DNA of 64,000 nucleotides, from assembly GCF_040939455.1 (NCBI RefSeq), contig NC_134109.1, forward strand, positions 57,316,001 to 57,380,000, read 5' to 3'. Origin of the DNA: Microcebus murinus (Eukaryota > Chordata > Mammalia > Primates > Cheirogaleidae). Made by a program: the position numbers and the translations under genes. Shown in pieces: positions 21,600 through 33,760 of this stretch. The notes beneath the pieces were generated by a model. It was given only the letters and a program-made list of their open reading frames with translations, ran no database searches and was not told the DNA's origin. The number at the start of each line of letters is the position of its first letter. Position 1 is the stretch's first letter.

Positions 21600-24500
21600 T
21601 GATTTTGAATCCCTAAGAATCATGATCAAAGAAGACTTCTCTATATAGCTTCGTAGCTAAAATACCAGTTTAAGTCATTACTGAGCATGCTTCCTACACA
21701 ACCCTACTTTCCTCCTCATCCATTTCTGGGGACAGTGTGTATTGTAGTTTTATTTCAGTCAGATAAATAATAATAATAAAAACAATTTAAAGAACTTTAA
21801 AAAAAAGAAGCCAAAACACTTAGGAATAGGAATGCTCTGCAATAGTGTCTGAGAATTGGTTGTTCTTCCCAATTAGTCATGACTTTCCCAACCTTCAAGC
21901 AATCTACTCTTCACCTTAGGAGAATTAGAGCCAGCACGCGTATGCTATAGGAAGTATATAGACAGATCTGGATAGATACCTGAACGTGTTCACACTAATA
22001 GATATACTGACTTTGAGGAGCATCCACCTGACATTCCCATCTACAAGAATGTCCTGAAAGCAAGAAAGCAATAAATTGAGTGATCTGCTGATTTGGGATA
22101 AACCAAGAAAAGTGTTTTAGGTTTAAGACTTTCAGTGAGGCATTTCTCTCGTCAGGAGATACAGGATTTAGTTATTTACTTCTTTTCAGCATAAAATAGA
22201 GCAACCGTTACAAATTTAGACCATGGAACTCTGACTGTAGTTTTTCCATTTTTAGGCTTAGGCACTGGGGGTGGGGGTGGGGAGAGGAAACATTCCGTTG
22301 TGGTAGGTAAGATTAAGGAGAAAGACTTCAGTTCTTCCTTCCTTTTTAAAAAATTTCTTTTTGTCTTATAGAGCAGCATCCAGAACATAACTTACATTAA
22401 AACACAAATTTACCTTTGTGAAGTCTTTATGGCTTTCATTTGCCTCAAAAAGGATGTAAAACATTTACCTTGCTGATATTCCAAGTGTCTAATAAAGAAG
22501 TCTATGGGAAATTCTATTCTTTAGATAAGTTTTAAACTCCAGATACTACAGGTTATCAAAAAACGAGTGACTTCTCTTTTGGACACTTAGCACACTTTTT
22601 ATTAACTTATTAAAAAATAGGTTTGAATCTTGGTGACTCATTCACTTATAGTGCAATGACTTACTTCAGTCACCTTTTATAAAATCTCTTTTGCAACATC
22701 AAGTGGAGGTTTAATCTTTGTCTTGAATTGTGGCACACATATCCCACACCTGGTGGATTTCTTGCTGTGCTTCCTTTGCATATTCATTATCACATGCTTA
22801 GAAATACTGGGAAGAGAAAGGCATTTACACAGGGTAAAGATAGCAGTGATTTAGATTTTTACATATTCACAATTTGAATAAGAGTTTAACAAAATATGAA
22901 TGATCAGAATAAGTTACACATAGGTTATAGCTATTTGGGAATTAATTTTCATGATATTTTGAAGACTTCAGACTAACCACTTTGGACCCAAGGAAAGAAC
23001 TATTCCCTGAAATGATATGTTCAAAACAACCACCAAAAAATCATTAATTCTGACACATTTCCACCAGACCACAGAAGCTACAGGACAGTTCTGTGGTTTA
23101 TCCTGTAAACAATTTGTCTAGTGTCAGAGCACACATAAGGATTATGTGGCTTCAGGTGAGCAGGACCCCATAGGATGGATGAATTACCAAACCAAAGATA
23201 CCATGATTTTCAGGTAGATATCTTTGGCCATGGAACAGAATTAGAAGGGAAAGAGATGCAAGCATTTCAACAGAAATGAGAATTCAGTGTTATCTAAAGT
23301 GCAACCCCAAAGCACATTTCAGTCTTGAGATTCACTGAATCTTGGGGCCATAGAAAATAGTAATGGAAAACACCCCTTATGTCTCCTAGTTCACTCATCT
23401 GCAAGATTATTCCCCTCAGACTATTCTCAAGCCAGATCCAGAATAGACTGAAATATCAAGAATTGAAAGACTCTAATTTCTTGAGTTTATCTGTGTAATG
23501 GAGGAGCTTTATATTCATGGTGCTCAACATTTACCAACTGAATATTTTCTCTGCTGTTAAGGCAAAATTGTCTTACATTTTAAGTATGCCTCTTTGAGGG
23601 TCCATTTTTATTAGGTCTCAAACCTGTTTCAGATACCTGAATGCTTGTCTCTATTTATTTAGCCAATCTATACAGATTTACTGTCTTTAGTTCCTGCCTA
23701 AGATTGATCTAAATAAAACGCCCAGATGGAAAACACCTTTAACGTGGAAAAGCATTTGATTTTCTATTCTTAATGTTAAGAGGGAAAAGTGAAGTTAAAT
23801 CTCAAATTCCTTTGAATTCTACCAGCATTATAAACACAAGATTTGGTCCGTTTGTGAGATATCACCCAAATGCTAGGTCACACAGCCTCTTTACTTTTTA
23901 AGTGTAATTTTTATGAAATTATAGGACTTCAACTTCTTAAAATGTGGTAAATTCTTAAATTATAAGAAAAAAGATCCCTAGAAACCAGTTGAGAATTGGT
24001 TTATTTAGAAGAAATACTGTTCCTCATACTGGAGAGATTTCAGAGTATTTGTTACTTGTGACCCAGAGATTCACATGTGGCCTATCAGGAATATATTATG
24101 TCAGAATTTTATATATTAATAGTAAATAGATCAAGGAAGTTCATTATAAAACTACTAAAGAGAAGTAAAACTTTTATATTTCAATTCCAGGGATTCAGAT
24201 GCTAGAGCTAGAAGCTGCATTATGATTTGGAGTCTCAGACTCAGAACTGAACTCTGGACTCCCAGCGTGCTGAATGACTTTCCCACACTCTGTTGAGAGA
24301 TGATGCCAAGCCAAGAATTAACCCCTCACACGGCACCTGTCTCTTAAATTACAACAGCTCCACTGAGTCAGGCAACTAGAAAGTAAATGCTTACTTAACC
24401 TGACAAATAATTCACTTTGGAAGTACAATCATTGCAAGAACAGTTTGTGAGTTAAGTAGGCAGAGGAAATGAGAAATACTGAGAAATCATCTCCAATGCA

Positions 24501-25061
24501 TTCCATTCACCTATCTCATCTTATAAAATAGAATAGGTGAAAGGGAAAATTGGAATTATAATCAAAATGAAAGGTTGTAGGGCCTCCGATGATTCAGAGA
24601 GTAACATTAAGAAGTTATGTAATAATATTATAGTTCATATAAATCCATTGAATTCAAAGTTGCAAAGATATCAGCTTCCCTCCAATTGGCCACTGAGTCC
24701 TAAGAGGGACAAGTTCTACCCAATTCTTGATGCATGTGATATAACAAGTGGCAGTGTTGGGTTTTATTGAACTCCCTGCATAATGAATGCAACTTTAAAA
24801 ATATTCAAAGAGCCTTGTTAAGTAAATTTTGTTTTTTTCCCAGGATTTGTAGTACAAACATATTTTAAAGTCTTACATTCACTTACAATTGTTACCACAC
24901 AATGCTGTTTGTTGAATAATCTGAGATTTTAATAATAAAGCACAAATTAACAGAGTATAACTAAGCCCTTTCCATTTTAGTCTGACTCTCAGCAATGGTA
25001 CAGTAACCAGTGTTCAACCTGAAATATAAAACATGTGGAACGTGGTGAGACTCTTCTCAAC
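21600..25061. other. AT-rich intergenic, no gene recognised
   Basis: No coding region, RNA gene or confidently named repeat. Short open frames only. Composition is close to the genome-wide AT-rich background. Confidence 0.4.
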
Positions 25062-25423
25062 TACACTCAAGACTCTTTTTTTTTTTTTTTTGAGACAGAG
25101 TCTCGCTTTGTTGCCCAGGCTAGAGTGAGTGCCGTGGCGTCAGCCCAGCTCACAGCAACCTCAAACTCCTGGGCTCGAGTGATCCCTCTGCCTCAGCCTC
25201 CCGGGTAGCTGGGACTACAGGCATGCGCCACCATGCCCGGCTAATTTTTCATATATATATCAGTTGGCCAATTAATTTCTTTCTATTTATAGTAGAGACG
25301 GGGTCTCGCTCTTGCTCAGGCTGGTTTTGAACTCCTGACCTTGAGCAATCCGCCCGCCTCGGCCTCCCAAGAGCTAGGATTACAGGCGTGAGCCACAGCG
25401 CCCGGCCTACACTCAAGACTCTT
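25062..25423 (-). mobile_element. Alu, strepsirrhine type, with 16-bp target-site duplication
   Basis: A full dimeric Alu in reverse orientation: T-run, GAGACAGAGTCTCGCTTTG, two arms, and the 5' end read as CAGCGCCCGGCC at 25,396-25,407. The linker carries CAGTTGGCCAATTAATTTC, a lineage-diagnostic variant. The 16-base duplication TACACTCAAGACTCTT is perfect at 25,062-25,077 and 25,408-25,423. Low divergence and perfect target-site copies indicate a young insertion. It shares nearly all variants with the copy at 51,252. Confidence 0.95.
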
Positions 25424-25739
25424 AACACTGGATTTGTCAAGAGTGGTAATAAACAATGATTACCATGGTTTGATTAAAACAAATTTTTAAAGTGTTTTTG
25501 ACTCCAAAGGGCAACTTGTTTTTGAGAAGAACAGAAGACAGAGATTTCCAGGCAAATGTAAGTGATGAACAGATGAAGGAAACAGGGAGGAAGGAGAAGC
25601 ACCATAGCAGAAGCAGAAGGTATTAGGTCATGTATAGACTCAGACCAGGGGACCGAGGGAGCGAGAGATGGGACAGAAGCAAATTAATAGCTAGAGAGAG
25701 CCAGACAGAGTGTGCTGAGGAAGGGCCAGGCGTGAAAAG

Positions 25740-25985
25740 ATTTGGTGTCGTCATAGCAACGGGCTCAGCCCTGCTCCCCCTGAAGCCCATTCAGCTCTGA
25801 GCTGCCGGAACACGTTTTTAATTAAAGCGTATAAAAGTTGTTTTGTAAGGACTTCTCCTCATCCGATAGATTTCAAAATGGTTAATCAGGCTTCATCTCC
25901 TTTTGATGCTCACAAGAGCATGGGCTATAGCAGGCACAGAAACTGCTGCCGCTACTGCTGCCGTAAGTGAGTTATCTCTCAATCA
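25740..25985 (+). promoter_or_regulatory. Promoter-like element with TATA box and a 30-codon ORF
   Basis: A more complex segment in AT-rich DNA. GTCGTCATAGCAAC (25,747-25,760) resembles an RFX X-box. CGTATAAAAG follows (TATA word at 25,830-25,837). About 40 bases later an ATG at 25,878 opens a 30-codon frame ending in NCCRYCCRK before TGA at 25,968. The codons near its end overlap CC|GTAAGTGAG, a strong splice-donor consensus (GTAAGT at 25,962-25,967). The layout X-box, TATA, start, donor is what a first exon looks like. The peptide matches no family I know. It could also be a conserved enhancer with chance features. Confidence 0.35.
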
Positions 25986-26599
25986 CACCTAATACCAGGA
26001 AGGAGCAAGGCATCTAGTTATTTAGATACACAAAAACAGAGAATTCAAGTGGGAGTGCGAAGTCCATTTTTATGGTTGTGGGTGGAACGTTAATTTTCTT
26101 TGCTCTGGATACTATGCAACTTAGTCTTCTAGATGGCTATTGTCCCTAGCTGATGTTCTATTTAGCTTTTGAAAACAGCAAGATTTTTTTTTCCCTTTGG
26201 GAGACACAGTCCAAGAGCCAAAATAAAGGCTACAAATTATGTGTATCGAATAATATTTTACTAGTATAGGTATTCCAAAAAATGTTTGGCTTTACCACTC
26301 ATATAAAAAGATGGCAACCCATCCCTTTATTTATTTATTTTGAATAAAAGAACTCTCAATCCTAAATCCTCCATGAATTCATGATACACAGTAACAGCTA
26401 CATCTAGTTCTTGGATAAAATAGTCAAAAACAGCATCTTTTGTTGATTCACTGAACAACTGCTTAGATGAGTTAAACTTTCTCTAGGCTTTGTCATATCT
26501 CTTGTTCCCAAACCTTGGCAGACAATCTTGTGTCTAACTTTACTGAAAAATAAAAAAAAAGAGAGAGTTGATTTTACCTGTCATCCATTCCTTCATCTA
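25986..26599. other. Intergenic, no gene recognised
   Basis: AT-rich DNA with no supported feature. If the promoter-like element to its left is real, a + strand second exon might be sought here. I did not find one. Confidence 0.35.
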
Positions 26600-27178
26600 G
26601 CCTATATTCCAAACCAACATTTCTCCTCCTATACCAATAAATCCTGCATTAGGTTCAGGAGGAGGAGTCTTGCCTCCTCTCTGAGACAAACATATCCGCC
26701 AAACAATTTTACCAAACACCAACATTAGACAAGGCCACTCTATAGCCACACAGAAGTGAGACAAAATCAAGACCACACTGTAGTTTTGTCTAAGCACAGA
26801 TAAAAACCAGGTCACTGTGTAAACCACAAAAATAGCAAACATCCCTGCCCCCATGCCAACTAATAAGAGTAACTGTTGCTTCTTTACAAATTACAGCTTT
26901 AGCTTTGTTTTAATCTTCTCTCCTAGATAAGATTTAAGATATCCAATCATAGAATTATTCCTGCTGACATCTTTCAATCCAAAGTCTCACTTTCTTGAAC
27001 TCGCCCCCACACAACATAAGCCCCAATCCTACAGAAAGTTCTTTCTAACACCCTCTTACTGAAATGCCACACAGTTCCCCACGGTGTGTGGTCTCCCTTA
27101 TTTGTAACAAGCAATAAACCCAACTTATTCAACTATAGGTATGTCCCTAATAGTCTGGCTACAGGACATTGACAGGCC
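26600..27178 (+). mobile_element. Probable solitary LTR of an endogenous retrovirus
   Basis: The right half has LTR character: CCCACGGTGTGTGGTCTCCC, then AATAAA at 27,113-27,118 as a poly(A) signal, then a short R/U5-like tail ending near GACATTGACA. No internal retroviral genes are seen next to it, so it would be a solo LTR. The left boundary is a guess and the family is not assigned. No open reading frame of retroviral type is present. Confidence 0.4.
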
Positions 27179-28312
27179 TTTTGTTCTTTTGTTTCATGGC
27201 TTGAACTATCACGTAGCAAGCTAAAAGTTTATCCCTGTCCTTTAAAAAAGCTTCCATCTTATTTCTATACCTGTCTGCAAGATATTGCCATTAATATTCA
27301 ATATAGTTAAATTAAAGCAACACATTTCTTCCAGTAACAATGCACCTCTCCTGACTTCCATATTTTTTCTCACTCTCTTTAGTCATTCAGGCTTGAAAAT
27401 TCATAGTCATCATTGACTTGTCTCTGTCATTGCCCACACATCTGCAATAATTCCCATTACCCCAACCTCTTCTTCCTTGAGATTTCAAAGGTCACAATTT
27501 TACTCCATACTACTGTCCACTATCTGTTAAATGGCCTCCAGATTCTCTTTGGACAGTTTTTGTCTGTACACCATTACTGCCCCAATATTCCTGAACAATA
27601 GCTTTCAGTGAGTATAGATAAGTCCTAACCTCTTGAGGCCAGAGTTTCCAAAGGGGTAAAGTTAGAAATTACATGTGAATAACCAATGTGATTTTCTTCC
27701 CTTATAAAACATAATGTTATTTTAGGCTGCACACATGGAATGGGGAAAGCAAGAAGGCACTGGTCATCACAGGATTATGTTTCATGTGTTGGATCTATAC
27801 TCTGAGGAATACAGAAGAAGTGAGGTGCATTTAGAAGATTATAAATATATCTAAAGATATTTAGAAGATATGGGTGAGAACTAAACTATGCCTTGTGAAG
27901 GATGGCTTAGACAGAGGATGTTTGGCCACAGAATAAAACATTTCTGTTACATTGGAAGATATTATAGTTATTTCTAGCATGTGTGAGACAGACTAGAATT
28001 ATTTATTTTATGTGATTACAGAGGACAGAATTAGGGCCAGAGAGTAGACATTAGAGAATTAGTGATTACAGCCCATATGAAGACATTTGTAACACCAGTA
28101 TAGATTGAGTAGGTTACCTCAAGAAATAGTGAGCTTTCCAACACAGAACATTCAAGGGTAGACTAGATGATCACTTGGATAAACACTTCCCTCAAATTTG
28201 TGCTTTATTCACTTACCTGTGGTCATTTGACTTTCAATTATGATAGATATGTCTGTTTTGGACTAAATGTACTTTTTATTTCATATATCTTATTTTTAAA
28301 AACCAATGTTAG
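27179..28312. other. Intergenic, no gene recognised
   Basis: Moderately AT-rich. Nothing coding or RNA-like was recognised. Parts may be old repeats too decayed for me to name. Confidence 0.35.
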
Positions 28313-28650
28313 TTTGGGTGCGGTGGCTCACGCCTGTCATCCTAGCTTTCTGGGAGGCCTAGGAGGGTGGATAGCTGCTGCTTCAGGGGTTCGACACCAG
28401 CCTGAACACTGCCTGAGCACAGTCAGACCCCGTCTCCAAATCTAAAAAAAAAAAGTAAAACAGGCAAAAAAATTACACAAAACCCAACAAAACAGCCAGG
28501 CAAGCGCCTGTAGTCCCAGCTACCTGGGAGGCTGAGGCAGAAGGATTGCTTGAGCCCAGGACCTGGAGCTTGTGGTGACCCGCCCTCACTGCACTCTGCC
28601 CAGGACGCCGAGTGACACTCTGTCTCCACACACACACACAAAAAAAAAAC
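28313..28650 (+). mobile_element. Alu, diverged dimer
   Basis: Starts GTTTGGGTGCGGTGGCTCAC, has a middle A-rich linker (28,443-28,490), a right arm GCGCCTGTAGTCCCAGCTAC and an A-rich tail containing CACACACACACA. Many differences from the younger copies mean it is an older insertion. No clear target-site duplication. Confidence 0.85.
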
Positions 28651-28654
28651 AACA

Positions 28655-30170
28655 ATATTAATGTGCTTGTCATATATTTATCCTGTCTGGTGCTCTTATT
28701 CCTTCCTATATCATTATGATTCCATGTATGATCATTTTCCTTTTGTCGAATCAACTTCGTTTAGGATCTCTTTTAGTGGAGTTCTGCTTGTGATAGTCTC
28801 TCACTTTTTGCTGGGCACTTAACTCCATATTGTTGATTTTTTTTATTTTTAGCACTTTAAAGATGCTATTTCACTTTTTTTTTTGGTTTATGTTTCTCTG
28901 AGAAGTCAGCTGTCAGATTTATTCCTACTATTTTGAAAATAATATGTGTTTTTATTCTGTTTTTGTTGTTTTGTATTTTGAGTCTCCAGTAGTTCCAACA
29001 TCTGGGTCATCTCTGGATTCAGTTCTGTTGGCTATTTTATCTTTTCATATGGGTCTTTTTTCTTTTTAATGTGTCTCATTTACAAAAATTAAATGCTAGA
29101 TATTGTGCATAAAAGAACAGTAGAGGCTGAGGTAAATGTCCAAAGTTGGAATACCTCTTCCTCTGTCAGGCCATTAGTGTGGGGATTTGAGTCAACATAG
29201 TCAGCATTTATGTTGAATGGGGTTTTGTTGTTGTCACAGTTATCTTCAGTGTACAACAGACTTGAAATTCCTCCCCTGGTGGGCTGGACTGCCACTACTT
29301 GGTGCTTACTGTGAGGTGTGGAGTATAGGAGAATTTTTTCCCTAAGTTTCCCTGCTCCACCCTCAGATTTCAGCAGTTTCTCTATATCTGCAGAATAGAA
29401 GGAGATGCAGGGCCCTCATGGGGGCAGGGTGGGGTTTCCCAGCTCTCTTGCTCACTTCTCAGTTTTAGGCAAGCCCTGTGCACTCGAGCCTCCTCCAGTG
29501 GCTGACTGTCTGCTCCTTATTCAGTGTAGGGTCTAGAGCAGGTTCCACGTCCCTTGCTCCAAACTCTACCTTGTATTAGTGGGTGTCTTAGTTGTGAATG
29601 AATTTCTTGCATCTTCCCAAGTATTAACCAACCTTTGCCTGGGCCTAGGGGGTGAGATGGTTGCTTTAAATCAATGGAGGGCCCAAAGTGTAGATGGGTT
29701 TTATAACCTGTTCCTAGGTGCATACCTGTTCCTACCCATGGCCATTCACCACTTTGCATTGCAAAGGGGCTTGGAACTTGGATAGGCTTTTCCAGGCATT
29801 CCTGTTCTACTCTCAAACCTTGCACAAATATGTCATTGGAAAGGAGACTCTCTCAGGTCCCTGCTCTACTCCCAGTCTTCCTCATGAGTCCTCAGTGGAG
29901 GCTCATGAAAGAGTGTTGGTGAGTGTGGGCAAACCCTCCCCTGTGCTTTAGGGCTCTCAGGGATTCTGACCTATTATACTGGTCCACCACTGCCTTTAAG
30001 GCTTTGTTAGCTTTTTATTTTCTTCTTACTTTTATGGCTACCACCTTTCTCCCATGCTCTGCCAGAAATGGGATAATTCATGTGTCATTTATGAGTTTTT
30101 GGTGGTTACATTGAGCTAAGGAAACCAAAAATGGAGTTCAGGATTGCATTAAGCAGCTATGACATGGGAG
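28655..30170 (-). mobile_element. Old L1 (L1M-type) 5' region, reverse
   Basis: Read on the - strand this matches the A-rich 5' part of mammalian-wide L1M elements. On the + strand it shows the familiar T-rich blocks 'AGCACTTTAAAGATGCTATT', 'TCTGAGAAGTCAGCTGTCAG' and 'ATCTGGGTCATCTCTGGATTC'. No ORF survives. Right edge approximate. From about 29,300 to 30,170 similarity is weak. Confidence 0.6.
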
Positions 30171-30201
30171 GGGCTAACATCCAGAGAAAAGTACTACAGA
30201 C

Positions 30202-30239
30202 AGTTGAGACCAACATTCTATGTGCAATTTTTCCTCAAG
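30202..30239. repeat. Left arm of a perfect 38-bp inverted repeat
   Basis: The sequence starting AGTTGAGACCAACATTCTAT is exactly reverse-complementary to 31,721-31,758. The arms are 1.48 kb apart with no mismatch over 38 bases, although the surrounding DNA is old, diverged repeat. That identity is unexpected unless one arm is a recent copy. Confidence 0.9.
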
Positions 30240-30399
30240 AGCCCCTCCTCAGAGGGGCTCTTTCCCACCTGGTTGCCTTGTGACTTCAGCTCTCTGATGG
30301 GCTAAATAATTAAGATTTTGTACATAATCATTTTTTTCTTCATACTTAAAGCAAGTGTGACATTGCCCTGTTGTTTTCTATATCCTAAGTGGAAGTAGA

Positions 30400-31333
30400 G
30401 CTGTCTCTCTGGTTGCTTTTAAGATTTATCTGTTTGTATTTTTTTTTTTTTAGCAGTTTCACTACAATGTGCCTAGTTTTGTGATTTTTTTTTTTTTTTT
30501 AGGTTTTTGAAATCTCTTGATTCAGTGACATGATATTGTTCATCAATTTTTGAAAATTCTTGGTCAATATCTCTTCAAAAATATTAATTGTACTGCATTT
30601 TTTGTCCTGCAACTCCAATTACAAACATTAAACCTTTACTGTGTCCCATATGCCTTTTACAATGTTTTGTAGATTTTTCATCATTTTTTCTTTCTCTTCT
30701 TCAATTTGGATATTTTTCATTGGCCTCTCTTTCAGTTCTTGGATCCACTTTTCTGGTGAGTCTAATCTGCTACAAAAATCATTTATTGAATTATTAACTT
30801 AGTTCTTACATTTTTCAGTTCTAGAATTTTCACTTAATTTTTTAAAATTTCCATTTTAAAATCAATTTTATTATTGAATATATTTGATCATAATTATTTT
30901 AAAGTCTGTGTTTGATAACTGTAGTATCTGATTCACTTGTGGGTCTGTTTCTATGTTCTGTTTTTTTGTTTGTCTTGATTTTTTTTGGTCATTTAGCTTT
31001 ATTTTCTGGTATGCCTAGTAATTTTTAATGGAATGATAAATATTGTGTATGAAAAGAGTGGGAGTTTTAGCTTCCTCTACCAAGATTTTAAACTTTTTTG
31101 GAGTTTGGGAAGGCCACCTTGGCATAGTTGAGGCTGGATTACTTACAATTTGGCCATACTTCTACAGCATAGCTTTTCCAGATTCTGAATCAAAAGCTGA
31201 GTCTCTCCTTTTTGGTGAGATTTGCACTACAATTTTTGTCTCCTCAGAATCATGAGACTGGCAAATACTCTCCTTAGAGTTTCATTCTTAGTGTTTTTTA
31301 CTTGGTTTCTCTATGTCTTGAGTATAGCCTATT
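30400..31333 (-). mobile_element. Second old L1 (L1M-type) 5' fragment, reverse
   Basis: On the + strand it shows 'TTTAGCAGTTTCACTACAAT', 'TTGAAATCTCTTGATTCAGT', 'AACTCCAATTACAAACATTA', 'CACTTGTGGGTCTGTTTCTA' and 'AATAAATATTGTGTATG'-like words, in the order seen in reverse L1M 5' regions. It is heavily diverged and non-coding. The same region of L1 is represented by 28,655-29,300, so two L1 fragments lie side by side. Confidence 0.6.
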
Positions 31334-31664
31334 AGAAATCAGAAAATGGGCCGGGTGCAGTGGCTCATACCTGTAATCCTAGCACTCTGGGAGGCCAAGG
31401 TGGGCGGATTACTCAAGGTCAGGAGTTCAAAACCAGCCTGAGCAAGAGCAAGACCCTGTCTCTACTATAAATAGAAAGAAATTAATTGGCCAACTAATAT
31501 ATATAGAAAAAATTAGGCAGGAATGGCGGTACATGCCTGTAGTCCCAGCTACTTGGGAGCTGAGCCAGAAAGATCACTTGAATTCAGGAGTTTGAGGTTG
31601 CTGTGAGCTAGGCTGACGCCATGGCACTCACTCTAGCCTGGACAACAAAGCGAGACTCTGTCTC

Positions 31665-31710
<46 letters not shown>

Positions 31711-31719
31711 CAGAAAATG
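31334..31719 (+). mobile_element. Alu, strepsirrhine type, with target-site duplication
   Basis: A dimeric Alu starting GGGCCGGGTGCAGTGGCTC and carrying the linker variant TTAATTGGCCAACTAATATA. Its tail is an A-run followed by (AT)13 or so (31,679-31,705). The 15-base duplication AGAAATCAGAAAATG is perfect at 31,334-31,348 and 31,705-31,719. It inserted directly beside the right arm of the 38-bp inverted repeat. Confidence 0.95.
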
Positions 31720-31720
31720 C

Positions 31721-31758
31721 CTTGAGGAAAAATTGCACATAGAATGTTGGTCTCAACT
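31721..31758. repeat. Right arm of the perfect 38-bp inverted repeat
   Basis: Starts CTTGAGGAAAAATTGCACAT and is the exact reverse complement of 30,202-30,239. It abuts the right target-site copy of the Alu at 31,349-31,704, so before the Alu inserted it was about 1.1 kb from the other arm. Confidence 0.9.
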
Positions 31759-33109
31759 CATAAATGCTGTATTTGGTATACCTCTAGGCCCCAAGCCTTG
31801 AATCAGCCAACTTCCCAAGGGGAAAACACAGCTGTGAATGCAGGATTCACTTCAACGTGTTTTCCTTCTCTCCAGGATATTGGTCCCTCAGGTCCCGGCT
31901 GCACTGGTGGTTCTCCAGAGCTTTCTGATTTTGTTTTGTTTTGCTTTGTATTTTGTCCAAGTTTTGTAGTTCTTCTTAGTGAGTGAATTAATATGATCTA
32001 GTAACTCTGTTATAGCCAGGAGCAGAAGACATTTCCTTATTATATTCTAAACCTGAGTCCCTACCCATCAAGTATTAGTGATTCCTATGAGGTCCTCTTA
32101 ATTATCTGTGCTTTAGCCTCAAATTCATCATCTTACCCATATTTTATAGGTTGGCATATATTTGAGGTCAAAGTTGTGGTAGCATTAATTTTTCTGTAAA
32201 CTTTGATTAGTCTACAAAGATCATCTGGTTATATTTTATAATTCTAGAAGAGTTGAAGATTTTAGTACCATTTAGTATGTTTGTTTTACCTAAAGGGCCG
32301 ACAACCACAGATTAACATCATCATGAAGAGCAAACCTTCACGCTTAGAACACAGATCAGTATACAGGATTCCTACCGGAGTTTATAGAGTTTGAATGAGA
32401 AAATGTCCATAGTGGAGTACTCTTTTAAAGAGGTAAGTTGGATATATACATATTTGATTCAAATTATTAAAATATAGTAGTTGAACAACATTATAGGAAC
32501 TAAGGGCAGTGAAATACAAATCTAGATTAATCAAAAAACTCTCCTGAAAATGGATTTTAAACTGGGTAGTCCACCATGCTGGTGGAAATGAAGAGGTAGA
32601 ATGTTCTAGAATGGCATTTTAAGTTAAAGATTGTTGCAAATAGAAGAGGATTGGGAAAGAAACAAAAATGTTTTAGTATAAAACAATTTTTAAATGTCTA
32701 CTGGAAAGGGAGAAATTTGAAAAGGAATATAACCTGAATCTATATTCAAAGGTAATATATGTAATACAGATGGAGAAAGAAGGAAGACAGTGGGGTTGAT
32801 TAAATCTTTTTAGAAGGAAGTTTATAAAGGTCATCAGCCAAGTGAGTAGTAATGGAGACAAAGTGGCAGGATTTGATTAATACTATAACTTGCAGAATCA
32901 ATGGAATGGATGGAGCTGAGGACAGGGAAGAGTTTAAGAGAATAAATAAAAGAAAGCTAAATACCATTTTTAAAAATACCATTGTAAAACATTTAAGACA
33001 AGAAAGTGTCAAATAGTATTCTTGCAGATAATGATAGAAGGCAAATTCACAGAAAGAAGGATAAAAGGTTTGGGTGCCATCTTTGCCTTATTGAATATCG
33101 GGGATGAAT
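31759..33109. other. Intergenic, probable old L1 remnants, no gene
   Basis: About 31,760-32,170 has the T/G-rich look of the reverse L1 fragments to its left. The remainder is AT-rich without recognisable coding sequence or repeat family. Confidence 0.35.
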
Positions 33110-33370
33110 CTCCATTTGAGATTAATTTATTCATTAATAGATACAACACATTTGTTGAACACTTACTATGTATAAAGCATTGTAATACATACTTATAGAG
33201 TTATAAAAGATGATCCTTAATCTCAGAGAAATTATAGTCTGGTAGGAGTGATGAGATAAAACATGAATAACAATAGGAAAAAGAGAAAATGGCTTCAGTT
33301 TCTGGCACATAGTAGGTGCTCATTACAGGTTTGTTGAATGAATGAGTGAATATATGAATGAATGAATGGT
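33110..33370 (+). repeat. L2-type LINE 3' fragments
   Basis: Contains the L2 words 'TTTGTTGAACACTTACTATG', 'GAGAAATTATAGTCTGGTAG', and then 'GGCACATAGTAGGTGCTCAT' running into ATGAATGAATGAATGG, the characteristic TGAA-repeat end. Strongly diverged. DNA to about 33,760 continues in an L2-like manner ('ATTCCAGGTAGAGGTAACAG'). Confidence 0.6.
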
Positions 33371-33760
33371 ATAGGGAGGCACATATACTAAGAGTTGAGA
33401 AGAACAGTTATCTAGGTGTGGAAAGATCAAAAAGGTTTTTATAGGGAATATGGCAACTGAACAAGACCATAAATATCAGATAGGATTTAGATATGAGATT
33501 GCAGGGAGGGGACAATTCCAGGTAGAGGTAACAGTATGAGGGATTGGAAGCCAGAAAGTTCAGGGTGCATATAGGTGACACTGAAGCATGAAAGAGGAGG
33601 TCACAGGAAGATAAAGCTGAGAAAGTAGGCTGGAACAAAAGTCTGGAGGGCTTTAAATGCTCTAAGAGATTTGGAGTTTATACAGTAGGTAATTGTTAAC
33701 ATTAGAAAGATAATGTGTGGATAATAAAATATTTGAATCAATTGAGATATGGCTAGAGAT

